NCBI RefSeq assembly: GCF_905397275.1
Contig: NZ_CAJPUY010000001.1
Coordinates: 372,001 to 436,000 of the forward strand
Direction: 5' to 3'
DNA from: Cupriavidus yeoncheonensis
GTDB taxonomy: Bacteria > Pseudomonadota > Gammaproteobacteria > Burkholderiales > Burkholderiaceae
Length of the DNA: 64,000 nt
Shown here: positions 1 to 7,605 of the stretch, piece by piece
Layout of the letters: each line of letters opens with the position of its first letter
Numbering within the stretch: the stretch's first letter is position 1
The notes under the pieces: generated by a model
The model's database searches: none
Seen by the model: the letters and a program-made list of their open reading frames with translations, nothing else
Told to the model about the DNA's origin: nothing
Position numbers and translations under genes: made by a program

Positions 1-275
1 TGATCTCGCAGCACCCCCGCGTGTCGGAAGTCGCCGTCATCGGCGTCAAGGACGAAAAGTGGGGCGAGCGTCCGGTGGCGCTGGTCGTGCTCAAGCCGGA
101 CGCGCCCGTCACGGCCATCGAGGAGGACATCCGCCAGCACGTCATGGGCTTCAGCGCGAAGGGGCAGATCTCGAAGTACGCCGTGCCCCAGATCATCCGC
201 ATCGTCCCGTCGCTGGAAAAGACCAGCATCGGCAAGCTGAACAAGAAGCTGATGCGCGAACGGTTCACCGCGTAA
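1..275 (+). CDS. Acyl-CoA ligase (AMP-forming), C-terminal part only
   Basis: Only the last ~91 codons are present; the gene enters from the left edge and is read in the frame of base 3. The residues match the C-terminal subdomain of AMP-forming acyl-CoA synthetases: VSEVAVIGVKDEKWGERPVA, then ISKYAVPQ and KTSIGKLNKKLM, where the lysine of the GK motif is the usual adenylation lysine. The QISKYAVPQ/KTSIGK form is typical of fatty-acid:CoA ligases rather than acetyl-CoA synthetase (family knowledge). The PHA synthase follows after 22 bases, so the likely job is to activate free (3-hydroxy) fatty acids as CoA thioesters for polymer synthesis; that role is inferred. Chain-length specificity cannot be judged from this fragment. 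Confidence 0.85.
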   Translation, partial: ISQHPRVSEVAVIGVKDEKWGERPVALVVLKPDAPVTAIEEDIRQHVMGFSAKGQISKYAVPQIIRIVPSLEKTSIGKLNKKLMRERFTA

Positions 276-297
276 GCGCATGGGAGGAGACAACATC

Positions 298-2013
298 ATG
301 AGCAGCCCCCGAGACAGCAAGCAAAGCATCGGCAGCGTGGCCGCCAACGAAACGGAAGCCATGGCCCGCCACAGCGATAGCCCCAGGCTCAATCCGTTCA
401 TCGGCCTGCGCGGCTGCGATGTCGTGGACACCGTGCGGCAGGTCGGCGCGCAAGTCGTGCGCCAGCCCACGCTGCTGCTGGAGCAGAAGGCCGCTCTGCT
501 GCGCGAACTGATGGCCGCACTGTCCGGCAACGGCGCGGCCGAGCCGCAGAAGGGCGACAAGCGCTTTGTCGATCCCACCTGGCAGAGCAACCCCTTCTAC
601 CGCGCCGCCATGCAGAGCTACCTGTCCTGGTGCAACGCGCTGAACGGCTTTGTCGAGCGTTCCGTGCTGGACGACCGCAGCAAGGAGCGCGCGCAGTTCC
701 TGCTGCAGCTGATGACCGATGCGCTGGCGCCGACCAACACGCTGCTCGGCAATCCGGCCGCGCTGCGCAAGATCATCGAATCCGGCGGCACGAGCCTGGT
801 CTCGGGCCTGAAGAACGCCATGACCGACCTGCTCAGGAACCAGGGAATGCCGTCCCAGGTGGACATGTCCGCCTTCGAGGTGGGCAAGAACCTGGGCACC
901 TCCCCGGGCGCGGTGGTGTTCCGCAACGAGGTGCTGGAGCTGATCCAGTACACCCCCGCGACCGGCGAAGTCTATGGCCGCCCGCAGCTGATCGTGCCGC
1001 CGCAGATCAACAAGTTCTACGTGTTCGACCTGTCCAAAGGCAAGAGCATCGTCGACTACCTGCTCGGGAATGAGTTCCAGGTGTTCATGGTGAGCTGGCG
1101 CAACCCGACCATCGAGCATCGCGACTGGGACATGGATACCTATGTCGCCGCGCTGATCGAGGCGGTTCACGCGGTGCGCGAAATCACCGGCAGTGAAGAC
1201 GTCAACCTGCACGGCGCCTGTTCCGGCGCGATGACCATGTCCGCGCTGATGGGTCACCTGGAAGCACGCGGCGAGCGCCTGGTCAATGCCGCCACGCTGA
1301 TGGTGGCGGTGCTCGACAGCACCGCCGACTCGCAGATCGGACTGTTCGCGACGCCCGAGAGCATCGCGGCGGCCAAGCAGAACAGCATTCTCAAGGGCGT
1401 GCTCGGCGGCGACGAAATGGGCCGCGTGTTCGCGTGGATGCGGCCCAACGACCTGGTCTGGAACTACTGGGTCAACAACTACCTGCTGGGCAATGCGCCG
1501 CCGGTGTTCGACATCCTCTACTGGAACAACGACACCACGCGCCTGCCCGGCAAGTTCCACGCCCAGTTGCTCGACATCTTCACCGGCAACCTGTTCGCCA
1601 GGCCGCGCGCGCTGAACGTGCTGGGTACGCCGATCGACCTGTCGGCGGTGAACTGCGACATGTACGTGGTAGGCGGCATCACCGACCACATTACACCGTG
1701 GAAAGGCGTGTACAACACGGCCCGTGCGTTCGGCGGCAAGATCCGCTTCGTGCTGAGTTCGAGCGGTCATATCCAGAGCCTGATCAACCCGCCGGGCAAC
1801 CCGAAGGCGAAGTTCTTCCTCAATCCCGAACTGCCCGCGCAGCCCGAAGCCTGGCTTGCCGGCGCCGTCACGGAAAGCGACTCGTGGTGGGACAACTGGA
1901 AGCAGTGGCTGGCCGAGCGCTCGGGCGAGCGGCGCGCGGCGCCGGCATCGGTCGGCAGCACGCGCCACCCGGCACTGGCCGACGCGCCCGGCACCTATGT
2001 CACCGGTGCCTGA
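298..2013 (+). CDS. phaC: Poly(3-hydroxyalkanoate) synthase, class II-like
   Basis: A 571-residue PHA synthase, which polymerises (R)-3-hydroxyacyl-CoA at the granule surface. The lipase-like box G-A-C-S-G carries the nucleophile Cys308; Asp463 (in TDHITPW) and His491 (in SSGHIQS) complete the triad. As I recall Pseudomonas PhaC1 (Cys296, Asp452, His480), the spacings are nearly identical. Long stretches such as LIVPPQINKFYVFDL, MRPNDLVWNYWVNNYLLGN and DILYWNNDTTRLP are hallmarks of class II (medium-chain) synthases, not the class I enzyme of Cupriavidus. The start at 298 follows a GGGAGGAGA ribosome site at 282-290; an ATG at 280 overlaps that site and was rejected. It follows an acyl-CoA ligase by 22 bases and precedes a depolymerase gene. 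Medium-chain specificity is inferred. Confidence 0.93.
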   Translation: MSSPRDSKQSIGSVAANETEAMARHSDSPRLNPFIGLRGCDVVDTVRQVGAQVVRQPTLLLEQKAALLRELMAALSGNGAAEPQKGDKRFVDPTWQSNPFYRAAMQSYLSWCNALNGFVERSVLDDRSKERAQFLLQLMTDALAPTNTLLGNPAALRKIIESGGTSLVSGLKNAMTDLLRNQGMPSQVDMSAFEVGKNLGTSPGAVVFRNEVLELIQYTPATGEVYGRPQLIVPPQINKFYVFDLSKGKSIVDYLLGNEFQVFMVSWRNPTIEHRDWDMDTYVAALIEAVHAVREITGSEDVNLHGACSGAMTMSALMGHLEARGERLVNAATLMVAVLDSTADSQIGLFATPESIAAAKQNSILKGVLGGDEMGRVFAWMRPNDLVWNYWVNNYLLGNAPPVFDILYWNNDTTRLPGKFHAQLLDIFTGNLFARPRALNVLGTPIDLSAVNCDMYVVGGITDHITPWKGVYNTARAFGGKIRFVLSSSGHIQSLINPPGNPKAKFFLNPELPAQPEAWLAGAVTESDSWWDNWKQWLAERSGERRAAPASVGSTRHPALADAPGTYVTGA

Positions 2014-2080
2014 ACCGGCACAGCCGCCCGCCCAGCTCTTGACGCTTTGACGGCGAGGAACTGACGTCGCTCGTCAAGCC

Positions 2081-2097
2081 CGCGCAATCATTGCGCG
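2081..2097. promoter_or_regulatory. Perfect 7-bp palindrome with 3-base loop between phaC and phaZ
   Basis: CGCGCAA, TCA, TTGCGCG lies in the 180-base gap between phaC and phaZ. There is no following T-run, so it is a poor intrinsic terminator; it may be a regulator site or an RNA stem that sets the relative expression of synthase and depolymerase. Function is unknown. Confidence 0.3.
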
Positions 2098-2193
2098 TTA
2101 CCATGCGTACATGCCGGCGCTCGATCACAGGCCGCCGGCGTCGACGAAAACCGGATGTCTCAAGCTGAACGCCACACCAGGACCGGCAGCACC

Positions 2194-2997
2194 ATGGAAA
2201 TCCGCACCATCGATCTGGAAGGCAGGACCCTGCGCATCGGCATCCGCCGCGGTAGCAACGCGGGCCCGCCCCTGCTGCTTTTCAACGGCATCGGCGCCAA
2301 CCTCGAACTGGTCGAGCCCTTCATCGCGGCGCTCGACGACTTCGAGATCATCGTCTTCGATATTCCCGGCGTGGGCGGATCGCCTGCGCCGGTCGTGCCC
2401 TATCGCTTCTCCACGCTGAGCGCGATGGCGGACAAGCTGCTGACACGGCTCGGCTACAGCGGCCCGGTCGACGTGCTCGGCGTCTCGTGGGGCGGCGCGC
2501 TGGCGCAGCAATTCGCGCACCTGTACCCCGAACGCTGCCGGCGGCTGATGCTGGCGGCGACGTCGCCGGGCGTGATCATGGTGCCTGCCAGGCTTTCCGT
2601 GCTGGCCAAGCTCCTCGGGCCCCGGCGCTACACCGACCCGGCCTACCTTGAGCGCGTCGGCGGCGACCTCTACGGCGGCACCTACCGGCACGATCCGGCC
2701 TTGCTGCGCGAACATAGCCGGCATATCCATCCACCCCGCGGCCGGGGCTATGTCTACCAGCTGCTCGCCGCCTGGGGCTGGAGCAGCCTGCCCTGGCTTG
2801 GCGCGTTGCGCCAGCCCACGCTCGTCATGCATGGGAGCGACGATCCGATCGTACCGCTGGCCAATGCCAAGATCCTGGCCGCACGCATCCCGAAAGCCAG
2901 GCTCCATGTGATCGACGACGGCCACCTGTTCCTGATCGCGCGCGCTGCGGAGGTCGCACCGGTCATCCGCAGGTTCCTGCAACAGGAGTCGCATTGA
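2194..2997 (+). CDS. phaZ: Intracellular PHA depolymerase (PhaZ type)
   Basis: A 267-residue alpha/beta hydrolase very like the intracellular medium-chain PHA depolymerase of Pseudomonas: LLFNGIGANLELVEPF near the N-terminus, the GVSWG nucleophile elbow with Ser98, Asp217 in GSDDPIVPL and His244 in DDGHLFLI. The triad reported for P. putida PhaZ (Ser102, Asp221, His248, as I recall) has exactly these spacings, shifted by four residues, which supports the ATG at 2194. An in-frame ATG at 2155 would add 13 residues without a better ribosome site. The enzyme hydrolyses stored polymer to 3-hydroxy acids, which the neighbouring acyl-CoA ligase could reactivate. The last bases overlap the start of the DUF445 gene. 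The same phaC-phaZ order is found in Pseudomonas. Confidence 0.88.
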   Translation: MEIRTIDLEGRTLRIGIRRGSNAGPPLLLFNGIGANLELVEPFIAALDDFEIIVFDIPGVGGSPAPVVPYRFSTLSAMADKLLTRLGYSGPVDVLGVSWGGALAQQFAHLYPERCRRLMLAATSPGVIMVPARLSVLAKLLGPRRYTDPAYLERVGGDLYGGTYRHDPALLREHSRHIHPPRGRGYVYQLLAAWGWSSLPWLGALRQPTLVMHGSDDPIVPLANAKILAARIPKARLHVIDDGHLFLIARAAEVAPVIRRFLQQESH

Positions 2998-4295
2998 GTT
3001 TCCTTGCGGATGACGACACCGGCCCGCCGCGCACCGCGCCCGACCTGACCGCCAGCCCGGGGCAGACCGGGCTGCGGCGCATGCGCCGTGCGGCCACCGC
3101 CATCCTTGCCGGCATGCTGGGGCTGCTGGTGCTCAGCGCGCTGGGGCAGGCCCGCTATCCATCACTCGCCCCCTGGCTCGGCTGGGTGCGCGCCTTTGCC
3201 GAAGCGGGCACCGTCGGCGCCGTGGCCGACTGGTATGCGGTGGTGGCCTTGTTCCGCCACCCCTTCGGCCTGCCGGTCCCGCATACGGCCATTATTCCGC
3301 GCAACCAGATGCGCATCGCCGAGAGCCTGGGCAGTTTTGTCGAGCGGAACTTCCTGTCACCCGAACTGATTGTCGACCGGCTCCGTACGCACAACACGGC
3401 ACAAGTCGCGGCCGGCTGGCTGGCCAGTCCCGCCAACAGCCGCGCGCTGGCGGACCCGCTGGTGGATTCCTTGCCCGCCCTGCTGAAGGTACTGGACGAC
3501 GACAACGTTGCCCGCCTGTTCGAGCGCAGCGCCCTGCCCTGGCTTCGCACGCTGGACGTGTCCGCGCTGGCCGGCAACCTGCTGCAGGTACTGACCGAAA
3601 GACAGCGGCACCAGCCGCTGCTCGATCGCGGCCTGCGCGGCGCGGAACAATGGCTCACGGCGAATGCCGGCCTGCTGCAGGCCAAGTTCAGCGAGGCGTC
3701 GCGCTACACGCCGGTCCGGCTCGATGCCTATATCGTCAACAAGTTCATCCAGGGCGTGATCGCGCTCCTGCATGAAGTGCGCTCCGCCCCCGACCACCCG
3801 CTGCGTCGGCAGCTCGACGACGCCATGCAGGAACTGATCGTCCGGCTGCGCACGTCCGAGCGCTACCGCCGCACGGGCCGGACGTGGATGCGCGACTGCA
3901 TCCGCCACCTGAAGCGCGAGGACAGCTATCGCGTGCTGTGGCAGCGCCTGCGCAGCTGGCTCAATGCCGAGGCCGTGCGCGAGGACTCCTGGATGCGCGC
4001 CATGGTCGCCGACATGCTGGCCTCGCTGGGCGCGAGCGTGCGCGACGATCCGGCCCAGCAGGACAGGCTCAATGCATGGTGGCTGCAGCTTGTCCGTGCG
4101 GCCGTCATCCGCTATCGCCACCAGGTGCCTGCGCTGATCACCGAAGTGGTGAAGAGCTGGGACCCCGACGAAATCACCGGGAAGATCGAGGCGGAAATCG
4201 GCCGCGACCTGCAGTTCATCCGTATCAACGGCACGATCGTCGGCGGCACGGTCGGTGTGCTGCTCCACGCCGCCTTGCTGTGGCTTGCGCCCTGA
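2994..4295 (+). CDS. DUF445 family membrane protein
   Basis: A 433-residue protein of the DUF445 (YjiN-like) family. It has an N-terminal membrane segment at about residues 35-52, then the family signature around WVRAFAEAGTVGAVADWYAVVALFRHP, a long helical middle part, and a second hydrophobic segment at the extreme C-terminus (IVGGTVGVLLHAALLWL), so both ends are membrane-anchored. The start is a TTG at 2994 that overlaps the phaZ stop (TTGA), with CAGGAG at 2983-2988 five bases upstream, which implies translational coupling. The biochemical function of DUF445 is unknown to me. Coupling to a PHA depolymerase may hint at an envelope or granule role, but it may only reflect operon packing. Confidence 0.82.
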   Translation: MSFLADDDTGPPRTAPDLTASPGQTGLRRMRRAATAILAGMLGLLVLSALGQARYPSLAPWLGWVRAFAEAGTVGAVADWYAVVALFRHPFGLPVPHTAIIPRNQMRIAESLGSFVERNFLSPELIVDRLRTHNTAQVAAGWLASPANSRALADPLVDSLPALLKVLDDDNVARLFERSALPWLRTLDVSALAGNLLQVLTERQRHQPLLDRGLRGAEQWLTANAGLLQAKFSEASRYTPVRLDAYIVNKFIQGVIALLHEVRSAPDHPLRRQLDDAMQELIVRLRTSERYRRTGRTWMRDCIRHLKREDSYRVLWQRLRSWLNAEAVREDSWMRAMVADMLASLGASVRDDPAQQDRLNAWWLQLVRAAVIRYRHQVPALITEVVKSWDPDEITGKIEAEIGRDLQFIRINGTIVGGTVGVLLHAALLWLAP

Positions 4296-4508
4296 ACTGA
4301 GCCGAAGCGCGGAAACTCCACCCGCGTCCGCAACGTCATGCCGGCCTCCGGGAAGCGCAACAGCCGCAACAGGCGGCCGGATAGCGACGCCATGTCGACC
4401 CGGCATCACAAGGCGCGACGAGGTGTGACAGCCATTTGACTCTCCGAATCCCGGCGACCACACTGCAAACGCGCCTTCACAAGTCACCATGTCTCAGGGG
4501 GGACCGCC

Positions 4509-5342
4509 ATGCCCAAGGGAAAGGAAAAGACCGGCCACGACGCGCAGCATGATCCCGGCGATCACAAGGCCCCGATGTCTTTCAAGGAATACAGCAAGGA
4601 ATTGCTTCCGTTGCATGTGGAACTGGTCAGGCTGCAGGAGTGGGTGGTGCAAACCGGCGCCAAGGTCTGCATCGTGTTTGAAGGCCGCGATGGCGCGGGC
4701 AAAGGCGGCGTCATCAAGGCGCTCACCGAACGCGTGAGCCCGCGGGTGTTCCGGGTCGTCGCACTGCCGGCCCCCACCGAGCGCGAGAAGAGCCAGATGT
4801 ACGTGCAACGCTACCTGCCCCACCTTCCGGCCGCCGGCGAAATCGTGATCTTCGACCGCAGCTGGTACAACCGGGCCGGCGTCGAGCGGGTCATGGGCTT
4901 CTGCACGGAAGAGCAGGTCGAGTCCTTCCTGAGAGCCGTGCCACTGGTCGAGCAGGCGATCATCCATTCCGGCATCGTGCTCATCAAGTATTGGCTGGAA
5001 GTCAGCCAGGCGGAGCAGACGCGCCGGCTGGAAGGACGTGTCCACGATGGCCGCAAGCTGTGGAAGCTCTCCGATATGGACCTGAAGTCCTACAGCCGAT
5101 GGTACGACTACTCGCGCGCCCGCGATGCCATGTTCCGGGCCACCGACACCGAGTACGCGCCCTGGCACGTGGTCGATTCGAACGACAAGCAAAGGGCGCG
5201 GCTCAACGTCATTGCCGACCTGCTCAACCGTATTCCTTACGAATCGCTGCCGCGCAAGGAGGTGAAGCTGCCCAAGCGGCAAAAGCCCGAGGGCTATGAG
5301 GAGCCGGCCTACCCCTACCGGCGCGTAGCGCAGCGGTACTAG
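4509..5342 (+). CDS. ppk2: Polyphosphate kinase 2 (PPK2)
   Basis: A 277-residue PPK2-family kinase, which transfers phosphate between polyphosphate and nucleotides. The Walker A motif GRDGAGKGG is at residues 59-67 (Lys65), the Walker B-like FDRSWYNR at 115-122, and the basic lid region (QTRRLEGRVHDGRKLWKL) follows near residue 175. The short single-domain form is typical of class I PPK2, which mainly uses polyphosphate to make nucleoside diphosphates or triphosphates. The start at 4509 follows an AGGGGGGA site at 4495-4502. A 213-base gap separates it from the DUF445 gene, so it probably has its own promoter. The stop codon is TAG, formed by the left TA and the first base of the inserted element at 5340-5502; the sequence without the insert would end in TAA. 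Confidence 0.93.
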   Translation: MPKGKEKTGHDAQHDPGDHKAPMSFKEYSKELLPLHVELVRLQEWVVQTGAKVCIVFEGRDGAGKGGVIKALTERVSPRVFRVVALPAPTEREKSQMYVQRYLPHLPAAGEIVIFDRSWYNRAGVERVMGFCTEEQVESFLRAVPLVEQAIIHSGIVLIKYWLEVSQAEQTRRLEGRVHDGRKLWKLSDMDLKSYSRWYDYSRARDAMFRATDTEYAPWHVVDSNDKQRARLNVIADLLNRIPYESLPRKEVKLPKRQKPEGYEEPAYPYRRVAQRY

Positions 5343-5502
5343 TGTCCTGAATTACAAGTTCGTTGCATAAGTCCGCCGATAAGGCGCACGATCCGTCGTC
5401 GCGAATGCTCGCAAGGCTCCAGCCTTGCTGCGCTTCACTCCTGGGCTCGCACGCCTTCTCGACAGACATATTTCTGCAACGAACTTACAACCCAGGACAC
5501 TA
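5340..5502. mobile_element. MITE-like element with TA target duplication
   Basis: A 163-bp non-coding element. Its ends form a terminal inverted repeat of about 27 bases (5341-5367 against 5475-5501) with four mismatches, beginning GTGTCCTG and ending CAGGACAC, flanked on both sides by TA (5340-5341 and 5501-5502). A central hairpin, GCAAGGCT CC AGCCTTGC, lies at 5411-5428. No reading frame for a transposase is present. TA duplication and these ends suggest mobilisation in trans by an IS630/Tc1-mariner-type transposase (inference from the TA target). The target TA was inside the TAA stop codon of ppk2, so insertion changed TAA to TAG without changing the protein. Confidence 0.8.
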
Positions 5503-5542
5503 ACGCCACATCCCGAATTTCCGGACAGGAAGGCCTTCAGCC

Positions 5543-7375
5543 ATGCCGCACAACGCGCGACACCACCCGCAGAACCGCTCGCACGGACGGCTTCATGCGC
5601 GCCGCCAGGCGCGCGGCGCCGCGAGCCTGGCCATGGTCCTGCCGGGCTGGCTGCCCGGCTACCGCAAGGAATGGGCGGCGCCGGACGTGATCGCGGGCCT
5701 GACCGTCGCCGCCGTGGTCATTCCCAAGGCCCTGGCCTATGCCACGATCGCCGGACTGCCCGTCCAGGTCGGTCTCTACACGGCTTTCGCCCCGATGCTG
5801 GTCTACGCCTTGCTCGGCAGGTCGCGCACACTCAGCGTCAGCACGACCACCACGCTGGCGATCCTGGTCGCGGCATCCTTCGCCAGCCTGGGCCCAAGCC
5901 CCGACGCGTCGACACTGGTGACGGCATCGGCAACGATGACGTTCCTGGTCGGTGCCATCCTGATCGCCGCGCGGCTGCTTCGGCTTGGCTTTGTCGCCGA
6001 CTTCATCTCCGAGCCGGTGCTGATCGGCTTCAAGGCGGGGATCGGCGTTGTCATCGTGATCGACCAGATCCCGAAGCTGCTCGGCATCCATTTCCAGAAA
6101 GGATCGTTCATCCATAATCTGCTGGGCATTGTCCAGGGCATTCCGCATGCCTCGCTGACGACCGCTGCCGTGGGCATTGCGATGGTCGCCATCCTGCTGG
6201 CCATGGAACACTGGCTCCCGCGCGCGCCTGCCCCGTTGATCGCGGTGGCCGTGGGTATCGCCGGGGTGGCGCTCCTCGACCTTCCCACCCTGGGCGTGGA
6301 GATCGTCGGCAAGGTGCCGACCGGACTGCCGCCGCTGACGCTGCCAGATGTGGACATGATGCAGCGGCTATGGCCCGGCGCGCTTGGCGTGGCGCTGATG
6401 AGCTTTACCGAGAGCATCGCCGCCGGGCGCGCGTTCGCGCAAAGCGGGGAGTTGCCTCCCCCGGCGAACCGGGAGCTGATGGCGACAGGGCTGGCGAATC
6501 TCGCGGGCGCCTTCGCCGGGGCGATGGCAGCCGGTGGCGGGACCACGCAGACCGCGGTCAACCAGATGGCCGGCGCGCGAACGCAGCTCGCCGGCCTGGT
6601 CACCGCGCTGGCTTCACTGGGCACGATGCTGGTGCTCGCGCCCCTGGTGGGATTGATGCCGGAAGCGACCCTGGCCGCCGTGGTCATCGTCTATTCGGTC
6701 ACGCTGATCAAGCCGGCTGATTTCCGCACGGTCTTGCGCGTGCGGCGCACCGAATTCAGCTGGGCGCTGATCGCCATGGCTGGCGTCGTCGTGCTCGGCA
6801 CGCTGCAGGGCATCGTCGTGGCCATCCTCGCGTCCATGCTGGCCCTGGCCTACCAGACCTCCGACCCGCCGGTGTATGTACTGGCCCGCAAGCCCGGGAC
6901 CAATGTGTTCCGTCCGCGTTCGGACGAGCACCCCGATGACGAGACGCTTCCGGGCCTGCTCATGCTGCGCCCCGAGGGACGGGTCTACTTCGCGAATGCA
7001 CGGCGCGTCGGTCACAAGCTGCGCGTCCTGGTCGCCGAATCCGGTCCACGCGTACTGGCCCTGGACCTGGCGGGCGTCTCGGACCTCGAGTACACCGCCC
7101 TGCATATGCTCATCGACGCGGAAAGACGCTTGCGCGAGGAAGCTGGTGTCATGCTATGGCTGGTCGGCCTGAACCCGGATGTGCTGGAAATGGTCCAGCG
7201 CTCCCGGCTCGGCGAGACGCTTACGCACGAGAGGATGTTCTTCACGCTTGACCTTGCGGTCGCCAGATACGAGGCAGGCGGCATCCATCCGCCCGCGGGT
7301 CCCACAACCGATGCAAGAGGCAACCATGTCACGACTGCTACTGACGAATATCGAACCCGAAACGACGGACGATGA
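5543..7375 (+). CDS. SulP family anion transporter with STAS domain
   Basis: A 610-residue inner-membrane SLC26/SulP transporter. After a basic N-terminus comes the SulP core with the signature PDVIAGLTVAAVVIPKALAYATIAGLP and about 10-12 membrane segments to about residue 440, then a cytoplasmic STAS domain (about 470-580) containing VLALDLAGVSDLEYTALHML. Family members move sulfate, bicarbonate, dicarboxylates or other anions with protons or sodium; the substrate is not readable here. The start at 5543 follows AGGAAGG at 5527-5533. It lies just downstream of the MITE-like element, so the insertion may have changed its leader or promoter distance. Its last 50 bases overlap the next gene in another frame. 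Confidence 0.9.
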   Translation: MPHNARHHPQNRSHGRLHARRQARGAASLAMVLPGWLPGYRKEWAAPDVIAGLTVAAVVIPKALAYATIAGLPVQVGLYTAFAPMLVYALLGRSRTLSVSTTTTLAILVAASFASLGPSPDASTLVTASATMTFLVGAILIAARLLRLGFVADFISEPVLIGFKAGIGVVIVIDQIPKLLGIHFQKGSFIHNLLGIVQGIPHASLTTAAVGIAMVAILLAMEHWLPRAPAPLIAVAVGIAGVALLDLPTLGVEIVGKVPTGLPPLTLPDVDMMQRLWPGALGVALMSFTESIAAGRAFAQSGELPPPANRELMATGLANLAGAFAGAMAAGGGTTQTAVNQMAGARTQLAGLVTALASLGTMLVLAPLVGLMPEATLAAVVIVYSVTLIKPADFRTVLRVRRTEFSWALIAMAGVVVLGTLQGIVVAILASMLALAYQTSDPPVYVLARKPGTNVFRPRSDEHPDDETLPGLLMLRPEGRVYFANARRVGHKLRVLVAESGPRVLALDLAGVSDLEYTALHMLIDAERRLREEAGVMLWLVGLNPDVLEMVQRSRLGETLTHERMFFTLDLAVARYEAGGIHPPAGPTTDARGNHVTTATDEYRTRNDGR

Positions 7376-7580
7376 GGTCCGCGCCTTCCTGCACAAGTAC
7401 GGCCTTCCGCCGAGCGATGCCATCGAACAGGTGCCCGGCGACGGCACGCGTCCGTCGGTCATCCTCGATTTCCCTGAACTGGACGCGGAGACGCTGCATA
7501 AGTACGCGGAGCGCATCAACCACATGTTCTGGAAGAGCCGCGAGCTCTCCGCGCAGGTGCTGACCGAGCGCTTCTCCTGA
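7326..7580 (+). CDS. Small RRM-like RNA-binding protein
   Basis: An 84-residue protein with an RRM-like beta-alpha-beta pattern: SRLLLTNI fits RNP2 and SVILDFPEL is a degenerate RNP1. Two helices, DDEVRAFLHKYG and AETLHKYAERIN, lie in between and after. The ATG at 7326 follows AAGAGG by a few bases and lies inside the sulP coding region, giving a 50-base overlap in a different frame, so the two genes are probably translated from one message. Aromatic residues expected in RNP1 are largely missing, so RNA binding is a fold-based guess. No partner is evident nearby. Confidence 0.65.
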   Translation: MSRLLLTNIEPETTDDEVRAFLHKYGLPPSDAIEQVPGDGTRPSVILDFPELDAETLHKYAERINHMFWKSRELSAQVLTERFS

Positions 7581-7605
7581 GCGCTGTCCGGCCGCGGTCC
7601 ACGGA

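Noticed and set aside
265..1968. 567-codon open frame antisense to phaC
   Set aside because: Arises from codon bias of the GC-rich phaC on the opposite strand; low-complexity Arg/His/Gln-rich translation, no family motif and no start signal.
4436..4464. TTGACT as -35 of a ppk2 promoter
   Set aside because: The -10 at the right distance is CACACT, only three of six matches; not supported as a feature.
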